Position numbers and translations under genes: made by a program. A model generated the notes under the pieces. The model was given only the letters and a program-made list of their open reading frames with translations. It was not told the DNA's origin and made no database searches. From NCBI GenBank assembly GCA_030537795.1, contig JAUNVE010000009.1, positions 1 through 64,000 of the forward strand: 64,000 nucleotides of DNA. The letters run 5' to 3'. The stretch is from Actinomycetaceae bacterium (lineage in GTDB: Bacteria; Actinomycetota; Actinomycetes; Actinomycetales; Actinomycetaceae). Shown in pieces: positions 17,717 through 26,947 of this stretch (position 1 is the first letter of the stretch; each line of letters starts with the position of its first letter).

Positions 17717-19147
17717 CTAGTTCCCCAACGCGGCCTGTATCGGGCCGAGGCCGAAGTAGACAACGAAAAGGATCGATACGATCCACATCAGGGGGTGAAT
17801 CTTTTTGGCGTCGCCGCGCGCACTTGCCGCCACAACGTAGGCGATGAAGCCAGCTCCAATACCAACGGAAATGGAGTACGCGAATGGCATAAACGCGATG
17901 GTGAGGAAGGCGGGTATCGCAATGCCAGCATCACGCCAGTCAATATCCACGACCTGGGTCATCATCAAGAAGCCGACGAATACGAGTGCAGTTGAGGCAG
18001 CTTCAGTGGGCACGAGTTCAACGACAGGTGCCAGGAAGATGGACAGCAGGAAAAGCACTCCGGTGACTACCGAAGCCAGTCCCGTACGAGCCCCCTCACC
18101 AACACCGGCAGATGACTCTACGTACGACGTGTTTGAGGATGTCCCCCCAAGGCCTCCGGCAACAGCCGCTATCGAATCGATAAACAGGATGGCACGCGAT
18201 TTTGGCGGCGTTCCGTTTTCGTCAAGCAAGTCAGCTTCCGCACCGATGGCCACCATTGTGCCCATCGTGTCGAAGAAGTCAGCGAGCATAAGGGAGAATA
18301 TGAGGAGTACGACAGCGAGACCACCCAGCTTGCCGAATGCCCCGAAGAAATCTACCTGCCCGAGTGAGGAAAAATCGGGCAGCGATACCGGCGACCCGCT
18401 TAATTCCGGAACGGTGACGCCCCAGCCAGTCGGATTATCCTCCCCGCGCACACCCTGTGGCGCGAGGAACTGGATGACGACAGCAAGCACGGTTGACGAC
18501 AAAATACCAACTAGAATCGCGCCGCGCACTTTCCGCACGTAGAGAATAATCGTGAGAAAGAGGCCGAATACGAATACCAGTGCTGGCAGCCCATCAATAG
18601 AACCGTCAATACCGAGTTGGACGGGTGTTCCTCCGGGACGAATAATGCCCGCGTTAATGAGACCAACGAAGGCAATGAATAGACCAATGCCGACAGAAAT
18701 TGCGACTTTCAGCTGATTGGGCACGGCCGCGAAAACAGCCTCGCGGAATCCGGTGAGGACGAGGATGGTGATAAGTACGCCTTCCCAGAAAATGAGACCC
18801 ATCGCCTCTTGGAAAGTGAGACTGGAACCAATAACCAGGGTGAAAGCGACCATCGCATTGAGGCCCATACCGGCGGCGAGCGCCATCGGGTAGTTTGCGA
18901 ACACGCCCATAAGGATGGTCATCACACCCGCAATGAGGGCCGTGGCGGCAGCTACGGCGCGGATAGAAATCGAACCATCCTCGGGGAGGGCCGTTGACAG
19001 GATAATCGGATTGAGTACCAGAATATAGGCCATCGCGAAGAAGGTGACCAAGCCACCGCGCACTTCGCGGCCTATGGTTGAACCACGTTCAGTGATGTGA
19101 AAAAACGAATCGAGAGCAGATTTCTTTACTGTGCTGTTGGTTTCCAC
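17717..19147 (-). CDS. NCS2-family purine permease (AzgA/PbuG-like)
   Basis: 476 residues and some 12-14 membrane segments. The AzgA-like branch of the nucleobase-cation symporter family is indicated by GGLVTFFAMAYILVLNP near residues 32-48, GMGLNAMVAF (~93-102), the LMLADFFDTMGTMVAIG segment (~285-301) and GTSSNTSYVESSAGVGEG (~333-350). These transporters import hypoxanthine, guanine or adenine with protons. The start is GTG 19147; no good Shine-Dalgarno precedes it. It follows DUF3027 by about 70 bp on the same strand, so read-through from the csp unit is possible. Confidence 0.92.
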   Translation of the reverse strand: METNSTVKKSALDSFFHITERGSTIGREVRGGLVTFFAMAYILVLNPIILSTALPEDGSISIRAVAAATALIAGVMTILMGVFANYPMALAAGMGLNAMVAFTLVIGSSLTFQEAMGLIFWEGVLITILVLTGFREAVFAAVPNQLKVAISVGIGLFIAFVGLINAGIIRPGGTPVQLGIDGSIDGLPALVFVFGLFLTIILYVRKVRGAILVGILSSTVLAVVIQFLAPQGVRGEDNPTGWGVTVPELSGSPVSLPDFSSLGQVDFFGAFGKLGGLAVVLLIFSLMLADFFDTMGTMVAIGAEADLLDENGTPPKSRAILFIDSIAAVAGGLGGTSSNTSYVESSAGVGEGARTGLASVVTGVLFLLSIFLAPVVELVPTEAASTALVFVGFLMMTQVVDIDWRDAGIAIPAFLTIAFMPFAYSISVGIGAGFIAYVVAASARGDAKKIHPLMWIVSILFVVYFGLGPIQAALGN

Positions 19148-19215
19148 AACGAAATCGTGTCAGAGAATCTCGCAGTATCCAAACAAACGGTTCATCATGT
19201 GGGCGATATAACGCC

Positions 19216-19989
19216 CTATTCGTCTTTTTCGGCAAGTGCCTCTAGCGGTTCCTCAATAACTTCCAGGTCGAGTTCATTTACCCGCGGAGGTGTGATTGGC
19301 CATTCGGAGCCGTCTTTTTTCACGTCGGTTTCGGAGTGTGCGCCGCATGAGTAAGTAACCGGCACCAGTCGCCCATCGTCATTCGACCATTCATTTGCGC
19401 ATACGCCAAACTCATTGCGTAAATCACTTTCCAGCGACACCAGAAATCCACAGGAAGCGCATGAAGCGGGGGCTTTTACCTGTTTGGTACGAGGGCGTAC
19501 CTGACGAGACCAGCGCTTTCGAGTTTCGGCAACGCCTACATCTGATAGAAGACGTAATCGGGCAAGCGGCTCTTCATCCGAGTCCATGTCGGTATCGCGA
19601 CGTAGCACGAGTCTGTCGTCGGAAGAACGGTACGGAAGTGTGTCGGATGGGCCGATGTCACCGGGTTTCAAGCGTTCTTCCCACGGCACCCACTCGGGTG
19701 CCAGGAGAGCTTTCTTACCCGGCAAAATATCGATTTCACTGACCGTGACGCGTTTAGAACGGGGAAACCGGGATACCGTGATAGCCCAGTGCCACCCCAC
19801 GTATCCAGGCTTCAAGCAGTCGAAGAAATGCGTAAGTAAACGTTCAGCATCTGCGCGGTATCCGAGGTGCTCGCCGATGTCGCGCTCGTCAACTATCTCC
19901 GAAATAATTTCTATGACGGAGTCAACGCCGTCAGCGAGAATGTGATCCGCACGAGGTTTACGCATTACTTTCTCATTGGTTTTAGGCAT
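19216..19989 (-). CDS. DUF3027-domain protein
   Basis: 257 residues matching the actinobacterial DUF3027 family that regularly follows a CspA-like gene. The middle holds GYVGWHWAITVSRFPRSKRVTVSEIDILPG (described, residues ~61-90), a Trp-rich stretch seen across the family, and the C-terminal part has a CASCGF ... CANEW ... SCG arrangement of cysteines that could bind zinc. Function is unknown. Its ATG overlaps the end of the cold-shock gene by 8 bp, and the start is served by GAGGAT inside that gene, implying translational coupling. Confidence 0.85.
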   Translation of the reverse strand: MPKTNEKVMRKPRADHILADGVDSVIEIISEIVDERDIGEHLGYRADAERLLTHFFDCLKPGYVGWHWAITVSRFPRSKRVTVSEIDILPGKKALLAPEWVPWEERLKPGDIGPSDTLPYRSSDDRLVLRRDTDMDSDEEPLARLRLLSDVGVAETRKRWSRQVRPRTKQVKAPASCASCGFLVSLESDLRNEFGVCANEWSNDDGRLVPVTYSCGAHSETDVKKDGSEWPITPPRVNELDLEVIEEPLEALAEKDE

Positions 19990-20359
19990 CGAAATCCTCG
20001 GCTACTGCCCGTAGCATTTTCGCGACTTTGGTTGAATTATCGGGATACTTTCCGCGTCGCAGTGAGTTGGAAGACATATCGAGTACGCGTATGAGATCCT
20101 CCACTAAACCAACCATTTCTTGCGGACGGCGACGGCGTAGCTTCTGAATCGAGGGTGCTTCGGGAAGTAGTTCAACGAACATGGCCTGCGGTCCCTTCCG
20201 ACCGTCCACAATTGAATACTCGACACGCGCACCACCTTTGGGCGCCTTAGCTCCTTCAGGAAGCGCAGACGCGTGCAGAAACACCGTCTCGCCGTCATCG
20301 CCGTCGATAAATCCGAAGCCGCGTTCTGCATCGAAGAACTTCACCTTACCGGTGGGCAC
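19982..20359 (-). CDS. CspA-type cold-shock domain protein with C-terminal extension
   Basis: 125 residues. The N-terminal half is an OB-fold cold-shock domain with RNP1-like RGFGFID (~13-19) and RNP2-like VFLHASAL (~26-33). The C-terminal half (~70-125) is an actinobacteria-specific helical extension with an RRRR cluster. It should bind single-stranded RNA or DNA as a chaperone. The start is GTG 20359 with AAAGGAG 6 nt upstream. It forms a coupled pair with the DUF3027 gene. Confidence 0.93.
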   Translation of the reverse strand: MPTGKVKFFDAERGFGFIDGDDGETVFLHASALPEGAKAPKGGARVEYSIVDGRKGPQAMFVELLPEAPSIQKLRRRRPQEMVGLVEDLIRVLDMSSNSLRRGKYPDNSTKVAKMLRAVAEDFDA

Positions 20360-20517
20360 AGCCTTCTCCTTTGTTAATCGGCGTCCGTCCCACGTGGAAC
20401 GGACTTTACGTCATATGATAGATCGATAGATGATGTCACTGCCAAGAGCGGAACGTTCCACCCGGACCTTCTTTTCAGGTAGCTATGAAAATCACACCGT
20501 TCAATCGAGGAGGGCGC

Positions 20518-21759
20518 GTGAGTACCCCGTGGGCCTATGCCGGATGGACTGCACTGCTCTTGGGTGCTGTTGTTATCTTTATTCTACTCCGAAAACGCGC
20601 AACCTCCGATGTCTCTTCCCCCGCCCACCGCGAAATCTCTGATCTACCGGGCGATACTCCGACGACTGCGGAGCATCCGTCGGAAGCCACGGCAGCAGAA
20701 ATAGTCGCCAGTGATACCCCTGCGAGCCCCCACGCCGCCTCTACTCTCGACCCCGAATCCGATGACGAGACAGTTAAAGATAGCTCCCATCCCCACGCCC
20801 CGAACGCATCCGATGAGGAGGATTCCGATACTGTCCTAATCGAAGCGAGTCAGCCTCGCGACGTATTCGATCTTGATTACACGGTGCGTTCCCTGCGTCT
20901 GGAACTATGGGCAAGTCGCTGGATGCTCGGCGACGACGCCTGCGCAAAACTAGCTGATGCCCTCACCTCGGCGTCCGCCCGGGTAACTTCCTGCCTCTGC
21001 GATACCGTCGCGGAGGGCGATAACGGTACGCACTTACCACCGGACTGCGCACGCCTGAATGCCGTTATTGCGCAGCTGGAGGAGATTGCTCAGCCACTGC
21101 GTTCTTTGCGCGCCACGAAATATCAGCATGCACTGGTAGCGGTATCCTCGGAAAGTGACGTCGAAGTCTTTCCCCATCCCACGAATTTGCAGATCGACCC
21201 CGAAATCTATCACCCCCCAACCTACGGTCTGCATCGACTCGTCCACGAAGTGTCAGATGGACTCGAAAATGCGCGCCTCGACATTGCTCGAGTAGCTCCG
21301 ACGGCTGGCTCGGCTCATTCGCGCCAACTACGTTATGCTCTCGCGCAGGCCACCGCAGCCGTCAACTCGGTCATCGATAGGCTCCGTACACTCACCGACA
21401 CATCCGGTCACGCAGTCGCTCTCAGGGAGGAGTTTCTTGCCCTGGAAAAAACTGTCTGTCGAGCAGTGTGGTGGCGACACTTCATCGAAATCTCGGTGAC
21501 ACTTTTAACCGCCCGCGAATGGGCTTTAACCTGTGATGATCGTAGCCACTGGCACGAGGTTGCCGCTCTCGCCCTCGCACGCGCAGGCGTTGTTATTGAC
21601 CTCTTCCCAACCGACGTGCCAGCGCGGTATCTCCGGCAGCTTGGACGCTGGAATGTGATCGTTGAAGCGGATGCAACATCGAGCGCAACCTACCGTTCTA
21701 TAGCGGAGGGCGCACAAAGCGTCATTGACATGCTGGTGTCCCCCGAATCCAAAAGTTGA
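20518..21759 (+). CDS. Single-pass membrane protein of unknown function
   Basis: 413 residues. One N-terminal helix (~7-24, ending LLRKR) is followed by a Ser/Pro/Asp/Glu-rich disordered stretch to ~125 and then a mostly helical C-terminal domain (~130-410) containing VRSLRLELWASRW and repeated Ala/Leu-rich amphipathic segments. I recognise no family. The GTG at 20518 has GAGGAGG directly upstream; an in-frame ATG at 20485 with weaker AGGTAG would add 11 residues, and I cannot exclude it. The gene lies 49 bp before the TPM-domain gene on the same strand, so it is probably part of an envelope-linked unit with TPM and perhaps PspA. Confidence 0.72.
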   Translation: MSTPWAYAGWTALLLGAVVIFILLRKRATSDVSSPAHREISDLPGDTPTTAEHPSEATAAEIVASDTPASPHAASTLDPESDDETVKDSSHPHAPNASDEEDSDTVLIEASQPRDVFDLDYTVRSLRLELWASRWMLGDDACAKLADALTSASARVTSCLCDTVAEGDNGTHLPPDCARLNAVIAQLEEIAQPLRSLRATKYQHALVAVSSESDVEVFPHPTNLQIDPEIYHPPTYGLHRLVHEVSDGLENARLDIARVAPTAGSAHSRQLRYALAQATAAVNSVIDRLRTLTDTSGHAVALREEFLALEKTVCRAVWWRHFIEISVTLLTAREWALTCDDRSHWHEVAALALARAGVVIDLFPTDVPARYLRQLGRWNVIVEADATSSATYRSIAEGAQSVIDMLVSPESKS

Positions 21760-21808
21760 ACCGACTGCAACCGATGACAAGGAAAGAAAAATCCGTCACA
21801 CTGAAAGC

Positions 21809-23794
21809 ATGAAATCCCAGACGACATCCGCGCTGACGCGTCTATTCGCGCTTATCTTAACCGTCAGCGCACTTTCGCTATCACTTGGAGCTCTCCTTGC
21901 GTCGAGCCCCGCCTCCGCCGCAGAGCCCATTAATGATCGTCTTACCGACGTACACGGATTCCTCAACGACGAAGAAACCACCCGGGTGAATGAACGACTT
22001 GATCGCGCACTGAGCGAGGGCATCAACTTGTATGTCGTCATCACGGATGATTTCGGTGGCACCAATTCAACGGATTGGTGCGTTGCCACTGCGCAACAAT
22101 CCGATGTGCCTGATAGCGCTGTTCTCTACGTGCTTGCAACGCAGCAGCGGCGTTACGCGCTATGCCAGGGAGCAACCGCGCCGGTGTCATCTACCCGCGT
22201 CGCGCAAGCCGGCGACAACGCGGCCTCTCAGTTAAGCGCCAATCCACTGGACGGTGCCTCGGTAGTAGCTGGCATCGACATTCTCTCCACAGATCTGGCC
22301 CGAGCAGCCTCCGATTCTTCCACTACTTCCGATTCCAATACCTCCGGCTCATCGTCTTCCGCTGGTGTCAGCCCGCTGCTCATAGTGTTTGTGCTGGGTT
22401 TGGTCGGCGCCATCATCGTATTCGTGGTGGCGAAAATCCAGAGCTCACGCAAGCAGGCGAATTTTGCTCAAACTGCGGCTCATAAACTAGAGCAAGCTGG
22501 CGTGGATCTGATGAAGGCCGATGACGAAGTGCGTGCAGCCGGAGAAGACCTGGCTTTTGCGCGCGCACAGTTCGGCGAACTCAAAACGGAACAGTTCGCC
22601 GATGCCCTCAAAAAAGCTGAAGACTACGTAGCGCAAGCATTCGTTATTCAAAAGGAAGCGGAGGCAGCGGGCACAGAAGTTCAGAAAGTTCAGCTGGCTG
22701 AACGCATCAGCGATTTGACTAACAAAGTGAAATCTATCCTGGCCAGCCACACTGAGCAGTTCCAACAGCTTCGTGACCTGGAATCAAATGTCGACCAGTC
22801 GATCTCCAATTTGCGCGTGCGCATTAACGAAGCGAAAAGAAATAACCAGCGTGCTCGCGCCGAAATAGAGTCTCTTAAGCTCACCTATCGCTCCGAATCT
22901 CTCAAATCGATTCTCGACAATCCTGACCAAGCCGATAATCTTTTAGCGGCCTCCAGCGACGCCCTCGACGAAGCGACAAAGTATCTACCGGATCAACGTA
23001 GCGAGGCTCTTTTCCACGTCAATCTAGCGCAGCGCGCCTTTGGACAAGCCATGAACCAGATCCAGGAGGTTATGGATGCCTCGGATGATCTCGCACAAGC
23101 ACGACAACGCCTCACCCAAGCAATTGCGTCAATTAGTTCTGATCTGGACGATGTCTCGCGTTTAGCATCGGACGATACCGCCTTTACCCCGCTGGTAGCC
23201 GATGCCCGCGCCGCTATTGCGGCCGGAAATGCCGCTCGAGAAGGACAGGGGGATCAGCTTGCCGCGCTATCTCATCTTCGCAATGCGGAGGACGCTCTCG
23301 ATACGGCTCTAGATCCCCTGCGCGACCGGGAGGAGCAACGTAGCCGCCGCCACTCCAAACTCGTTGAGCGATTCGATGAGGTCGATGAAGCCATTAAACG
23401 TGCTGACGTGTATCTCTCCAGTAGCCGCGGTGTGGCCTCGAAACGGTCCCGCAGTCTGGTAGCGGAGGCTAAACGCCATCGTGACGACGCTGCCCGTATC
23501 TACCGCGACGACCAGGAAAAAGCCTTTGATCTGCTTCGTCAAGCCAAGGCGGAAGCGCAAGCCAGTATCGATGACGTCTTTACTGGGCGACAAATGCACC
23601 CCGCTCAGCAGTCGGGCGGCATTGATCTCGGGACGCTTATTCTCGGTGGCATTCTTTTCGGCGGAGGCGGATCGGGAGGCTCTTCCCGTTCCAGTGGGTC
23701 ATCTTGGGGGTCGAGCTCGGGTTGGGGCTCCTCGGGTGGATTTTCTGGTGGCTTCGGCGGCGGCTGGTCTTCCTCCGGTTCCGGCAGTTTTTAG
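21809..23794 (+). CDS. TPM-domain membrane protein with coiled coil and Gly/Ser-rich tail
   Basis: 661 residues. A signal peptide ends around SPASAAE (~38); an exported TPM (TLP18.3/Psb32/MOLO-1) domain spans ~40-165; a Ser-rich linker leads to a transmembrane helix at ~188-208. About 400 residues of predicted cytoplasmic coiled coil follow, rich in Glu, Lys, Arg and Ala, and the last ~45 residues are Gly/Ser/Trp repeats of the GGFSGGFGGGWSS kind. TPM domains have been linked to phosphatase activity and membrane-complex repair, but the role here is not established. The start ATG 21809 precedes a clear signal peptide; the frame extends upstream only by reading the previous gene's end. The next gene is a PspA homologue, suggesting a shared envelope-stress function. 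Confidence 0.85.
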   Translation: MKSQTTSALTRLFALILTVSALSLSLGALLASSPASAAEPINDRLTDVHGFLNDEETTRVNERLDRALSEGINLYVVITDDFGGTNSTDWCVATAQQSDVPDSAVLYVLATQQRRYALCQGATAPVSSTRVAQAGDNAASQLSANPLDGASVVAGIDILSTDLARAASDSSTTSDSNTSGSSSSAGVSPLLIVFVLGLVGAIIVFVVAKIQSSRKQANFAQTAAHKLEQAGVDLMKADDEVRAAGEDLAFARAQFGELKTEQFADALKKAEDYVAQAFVIQKEAEAAGTEVQKVQLAERISDLTNKVKSILASHTEQFQQLRDLESNVDQSISNLRVRINEAKRNNQRARAEIESLKLTYRSESLKSILDNPDQADNLLAASSDALDEATKYLPDQRSEALFHVNLAQRAFGQAMNQIQEVMDASDDLAQARQRLTQAIASISSDLDDVSRLASDDTAFTPLVADARAAIAAGNAAREGQGDQLAALSHLRNAEDALDTALDPLRDREEQRSRRHSKLVERFDEVDEAIKRADVYLSSSRGVASKRSRSLVAEAKRHRDDAARIYRDDQEKAFDLLRQAKAEAQASIDDVFTGRQMHPAQQSGGIDLGTLILGGILFGGGGSGGSSRSSGSSWGSSSGWGSSGGFSGGFGGGWSSSGSGSF

Positions 23795-23933
23795 GACTGT
23801 CTCGGTTCTGATTTGCACTATATTCCCTCAGATCGCCGGGCAGGTACGGTGTCAGCGACCATGAAATGGCGCATAAGACACCGGCTCCTCGTTACCGGCC
23901 GGTCAGAATTACACTCTGACAGTCGCTCATCAT

Positions 23934-23972
23934 GTGATTCGCCCCATATAATCGAAGCATCGCGTGATTCGC
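23934..23972 (+). promoter_or_regulatory. pspA promoter with flanking direct repeats
   Basis: A consensus -10 TATAAT at 23947-23952 is flanked by two copies of GTGATTCGC (23934-23942 and 23964-23972, 30-bp spacing). An inverted repeat GTCAGA-N7-TCTGAC lies just upstream, at about 23902-23920. No good -35 is visible, which suggests activator dependence. Confidence 0.5.
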
Positions 23973-24011
23973 AAACCACGCCGGTCACGGTTTCCACAGA
24001 AAGGGACTTTC

Positions 24012-24728
24012 ATGGCAGAAAAGCAGACCATCCTCGGGCGTATTACCCAACTGGCCAAGGCCAATCTCAACGCCTTGCTTGACCGGGCTGAAGATCCCCA
24101 GAAAATGCTTGATCAACTTGTCCGCGACTATACGAATTCTATTGCCGAAGCTGAAGGAGCTATTGCCCAGACCATTGGAAACCTCCGTCTAGCTGAAAAA
24201 GACCTCGAATCCGATCGTAATGCTGCCCGCGAATGGGGGGATAAGGCGGCCGCTGCCTCCAATAAGGCGGAGGAAGCGCGCGTAGCTGGTAATTCGGCCG
24301 AAGCAGATAAGTGGGACAATCTCGCCAAGATTGCCCTCGGTAAACAGATTAACGCCGAACAGTCAGCTGCAGATGCCGAACCCATTATCGCCTCTCAGCG
24401 GGAGGTGGTCGATAAGCTCAAGGCCGGTCTCAACTCCTCGCGCGATAAGCTTGAACAGTTAAAAACCAAGCGAGATCAGCTGATTGCTCGTCAGCGCACG
24501 GCTGAGGCGCAGACAAAACTCCAGGATACTGTTGCTTCTATCAATGTGCTCGACCCGACATCGGAACTGTCGCGCTTTGAGGATACCGTTCGCCGTCAAG
24601 AAGCCCTGGCACAAGGTCGTGCTGAACTGGCTGCCGACTCACTGGACGCCCAGTTTGACGAACTTCGCGATTCGGAGACCGATATGGAAATCGAAGCCCG
24701 GCTTGCGAAGCTCAAGAAGAGAGACTAG
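24012..24728 (+). CDS. pspA: PspA/IM30-family membrane-stress protein
   Basis: 238 residues, nearly all coiled coil. The N-terminal amphipathic helix and LLDRAEDPQKMLDQLVRDY are signatures of the PspA/IM30 (ESCRT-III-like) family, which polymerises on damaged membranes and guards the proton-motive force. The Ala/Glu/Lys/Gln-rich hairpin runs ~25-170 and the C-terminus has DSLDAQFDELRDSETDMEIE. ATG 24012 follows AAGGG by 6 nt; an in-frame extension of 16 residues back to 23964 has no ribosome site. It follows the TPM gene but has its own TATAAT promoter. Confidence 0.93.
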   Translation: MAEKQTILGRITQLAKANLNALLDRAEDPQKMLDQLVRDYTNSIAEAEGAIAQTIGNLRLAEKDLESDRNAAREWGDKAAAASNKAEEARVAGNSAEADKWDNLAKIALGKQINAEQSAADAEPIIASQREVVDKLKAGLNSSRDKLEQLKTKRDQLIARQRTAEAQTKLQDTVASINVLDPTSELSRFEDTVRRQEALAQGRAELAADSLDAQFDELRDSETDMEIEARLAKLKKRD

Positions 24729-24741
24729 CTGAATCGACTTG

Positions 24742-24775
24742 GCGGGTACGGTGTATTTCAACATACCGTACCCGC
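24742..24775 (+). terminator. Hairpin after pspA
   Basis: GCGGGTACGGT and ACCGTACCCGC form an 11-bp perfect stem around a 12-nt loop, 13 bp after the pspA stop. No U-tract follows; instead the -10 box of the NYN gene begins immediately. Confidence 0.65.
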
Positions 24776-24781
24776 TAAACT
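24776..24781 (+). promoter_or_regulatory. -10 box of the NYN gene (leaderless arrangement)
   Basis: TAAACT, then 6 nt, then ATG 24788. No Shine-Dalgarno element. Confidence 0.5.
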
Positions 24782-24787
24782 CTAACC

Positions 24788-25351
24788 ATGAATGCCATTA
24801 CCTATCTGGTCATTGACGGCGAAAATATTGACGCCACGCTCGGCGTATCCGTCCTCGATCACAAACCACTTCCGGAAGAGCGCCCCCGGTGGGATCGGGT
24901 CCTCGAATCCTCTCAAGAAGTGTGGAGCCAAGACACCAAGGGCCTATTTTTCCTCAACGCCTCCAGCGGGTATATGCCGATGGGATTCGTCCAGGCACTG
25001 ATGGCGATGCGTTACCAGCCCATCCCGCTGGCAGGTCCATCCCATGTCAAAGTCGTCGATGAGGGTATTAAGCAGATGCTCGATGCCATCGCGGATCAAG
25101 ACAGAGGGAATGTGATCCTCGCTAGCCACGACGGCGATTTCGTACCGGAAATCCAACGTTTACTCAGAGCCGGTCGCAAAGTTGCGATTATGGCATTCCC
25201 CGAATTCCTATCTAGTCAACTGCACGATCTTGTCGATGACGGGCTGGAAATCCTCGATATGGAGCACGATATTAACGCATTCCAAGTCCCCCTCCCCCGT
25301 CTCCAGATCATAGAATTGGAAGACTTCGACCCCACCCTTTACCTGCGATAA
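24788..25351 (+). CDS. NYN-domain (PIN-like) predicted ribonuclease
   Basis: 187 residues covering a single NYN/LabA-like domain of the PIN nuclease superfamily. Acidic residues expected to bind the catalytic metal sit in LVIDGENIDA (~7-16), VDEGIKQMLDAI (~90-101) and ASHDGDFVPEIQRLL (~111-125). NYN proteins are predicted RNA-cleaving enzymes; the substrate is unknown. No partner domain is attached. It is convergent with argA. Confidence 0.87.
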   Translation: MNAITYLVIDGENIDATLGVSVLDHKPLPEERPRWDRVLESSQEVWSQDTKGLFFLNASSGYMPMGFVQALMAMRYQPIPLAGPSHVKVVDEGIKQMLDAIADQDRGNVILASHDGDFVPEIQRLLRAGRKVAIMAFPEFLSSQLHDLVDDGLEILDMEHDINAFQVPLPRLQIIELEDFDPTLYLR

Positions 25352-25390
25352 CGGCGCCGCGGCAGAAGGAGAATCTGCTAGACGAAAACT

Positions 25391-25945
25391 TCAGGCTTCG
25401 TCGATAAGCTCAATTTCCAATAGCATCCGCGTATTTCCCAACGTATTTGGTTTTACCGCCGCAAGGTCAAGAAACTCACGCACGCCCTCATCGCGCGTGG
25501 CGAGCATGCGGGCATAAACGTCGATGCCTACCGGCGTGCCGCTAATTTCTCGAAACCCATGGCGCGCAAAAAAATCGACTTCGAAGGTAAGGCAAAACAA
25601 ACGCGCCAGCTCCATCTGCCGGGCGCGAGAAATAAGGCCGCGTAGAATACGTGAACCGACACCACGCGCCCGTATGCTCGGGGACACCGCGAGAGTCCGC
25701 ACTTCTGCAATATCATCCCACATGACATGAAGCGCACCACAGCCGACAATATCTCCGTCACTATTTTCGGCGACGAGAAATTCCTGGACATCCTCGAAAT
25801 ATTCTATGAGTCGCTTCTTCACCAGAACACGCTGCTGCGCTAACGGCGCAGTGAGGTCGGCGATTGCCCGTACATCCCTCGGTAGCGCCTGGCGTACGGT
25901 GATCTGCTCCACGTCTGCAGCGGTATTGGAATCGCTCACACTCAC
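25391..25945 (-). CDS. argA: Short-form N-acetylglutamate synthase (GNAT)
   Basis: 184 residues, a GNAT acetyltransferase that matches the short NAGS of mycobacteria (Rv2747-like) along its length: VQEFLVAE, VGCGALHVMWDDIAEVRTLAV, the acetyl-CoA loop RARGVGSRILRGL, LTFEVDFFARHGF and the tail VKPNTLGNTRMLLEIEL. It acetylates glutamate with acetyl-CoA as the first step of arginine biosynthesis. It lacks the amino-acid-kinase domain of classical ArgA. The start GTG overlaps the stop of the upstream SorC regulator (GTGA), so the two are translationally coupled, an odd pairing for arginine biosynthesis and sugar sensing. A second GTG six bases downstream is also possible. Confidence 0.9.
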   Translation of the reverse strand: MSVSDSNTAADVEQITVRQALPRDVRAIADLTAPLAQQRVLVKKRLIEYFEDVQEFLVAENSDGDIVGCGALHVMWDDIAEVRTLAVSPSIRARGVGSRILRGLISRARQMELARLFCLTFEVDFFARHGFREISGTPVGIDVYARMLATRDEGVREFLDLAAVKPNTLGNTRMLLEIELIDEA

Positions 25946-26922
25946 AGTGTGCGCGATCGGAGGCCTGCTGTGCGAATGCGTTCCAGCACTCGGCGTGCCG
26001 TGCGATCATCAACCACCAAATCAGTGACTACCCCAGCGCGTAGCGCCCCAATGAGTGGAACGGCTTTGCCTTCTCCGGCTACCACACATAGCCGGCGGGG
26101 TATCTGTTTAAGAGTCGATGGGGGCGGTCCCGATGCGCGGCGATTAATTGCCATATCTTCATAGGAGCCGTCTTCGCGAATCAGTACGGTACATATGTCT
26201 CCCACCACACCGTCACGACGCAGATTTTCAATCGTTTCATCTTCGATATATCCAGCCGAATACACGTGGGATGGCACGTCTGCGTCAAATGCCCCTACAC
26301 CGAATACGGCGATATCCGCATTCTGAATCTTGTCGAGGACGGTTTTGACGGACCTCTCGCGCCACAGTGCGCGCTTTGTTTCCTCGTAATCGAAAAAAGC
26401 AGGCACTGGGAAATGGACCATGTCGGCACCCAACGCATCCGCGGCTTGAGAAATAGTCGTATCAATATAGCGCACGCCGGTTCCACTGGCGGAGGCGGCG
26501 CCATTGAGCTGCACCACCGTCGTATTCGCCACGCCTATAGGAGGCAGATGCCGCGTCACTTCAGCAGTCGTATTTCCCCACGCGATGCCGATGACATTAC
26601 CCGGTTCAATCATGTTGAGGAGTCGTTCGGCTGCAACTTTAGCGACATTATCGAGCCGGTTCACACCGGTGTCGAAGTCTCGCACCCGCACCACCGTGGA
26701 CTGAATCCCAAATATCCGGTTGAGCTCACCAGCCAATGTGCCCCGCTCTCCGGGCGCAGCTGCTACGGTGATTCGAACTAAACCGGTTTCACGCGCATAG
26801 GCGAGCAGTCGTGAGACAGATGAGCGTGATATCCCCAGGTGGCGAGCAATTGTCTCCATTGTCTCGCCCTGCAAGTAATACATCGATGCGGCTTCATGCG
26901 CATCATTATCACGAATGGTCAC
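25942..26922 (-). CDS. SorC-family sugar-phosphate-responsive regulator
   Basis: 326 residues. An N-terminal helix-turn-helix (AASMYYLQGETMETIARHLGIS and SSVSRLLAYARETGLV, ~11-52) is followed by the SorC/DeoR-type sugar-binding Rossmann domain, with VIGIAWGNTTAEV, PVPAFFDYEETKRALWRE and AVFGVGAFDA as landmarks. The ligand is typically a phosphorylated sugar or polyol. It diverges from glpK, which suggests control of the glycerol genes. I prefer GTG 26922 because related proteins start about ten residues before the helix; a GTG at 26943 is in frame. A GTTCAA-N9-TTGAAC repeat just upstream is a likely autoregulatory operator. Confidence 0.88.
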   Translation of the reverse strand: MTIRDNDAHEAASMYYLQGETMETIARHLGISRSSVSRLLAYARETGLVRITVAAAPGERGTLAGELNRIFGIQSTVVRVRDFDTGVNRLDNVAKVAAERLLNMIEPGNVIGIAWGNTTAEVTRHLPPIGVANTTVVQLNGAASASGTGVRYIDTTISQAADALGADMVHFPVPAFFDYEETKRALWRERSVKTVLDKIQNADIAVFGVGAFDADVPSHVYSAGYIEDETIENLRRDGVVGDICTVLIREDGSYEDMAINRRASGPPPSTLKQIPRRLCVVAGEGKAVPLIGALRAGVVTDLVVDDRTARRVLERIRTAGLRSRTL

Positions 26923-26947
26923 ATGCCCTAGTGTGCCATGCACGGCT

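Noticed and set aside
23650..23794. Gly/Ser-rich segment as a bacteriocin precursor
   Set aside because: It is in frame with, and the C-terminal tail of, the TPM-domain protein.
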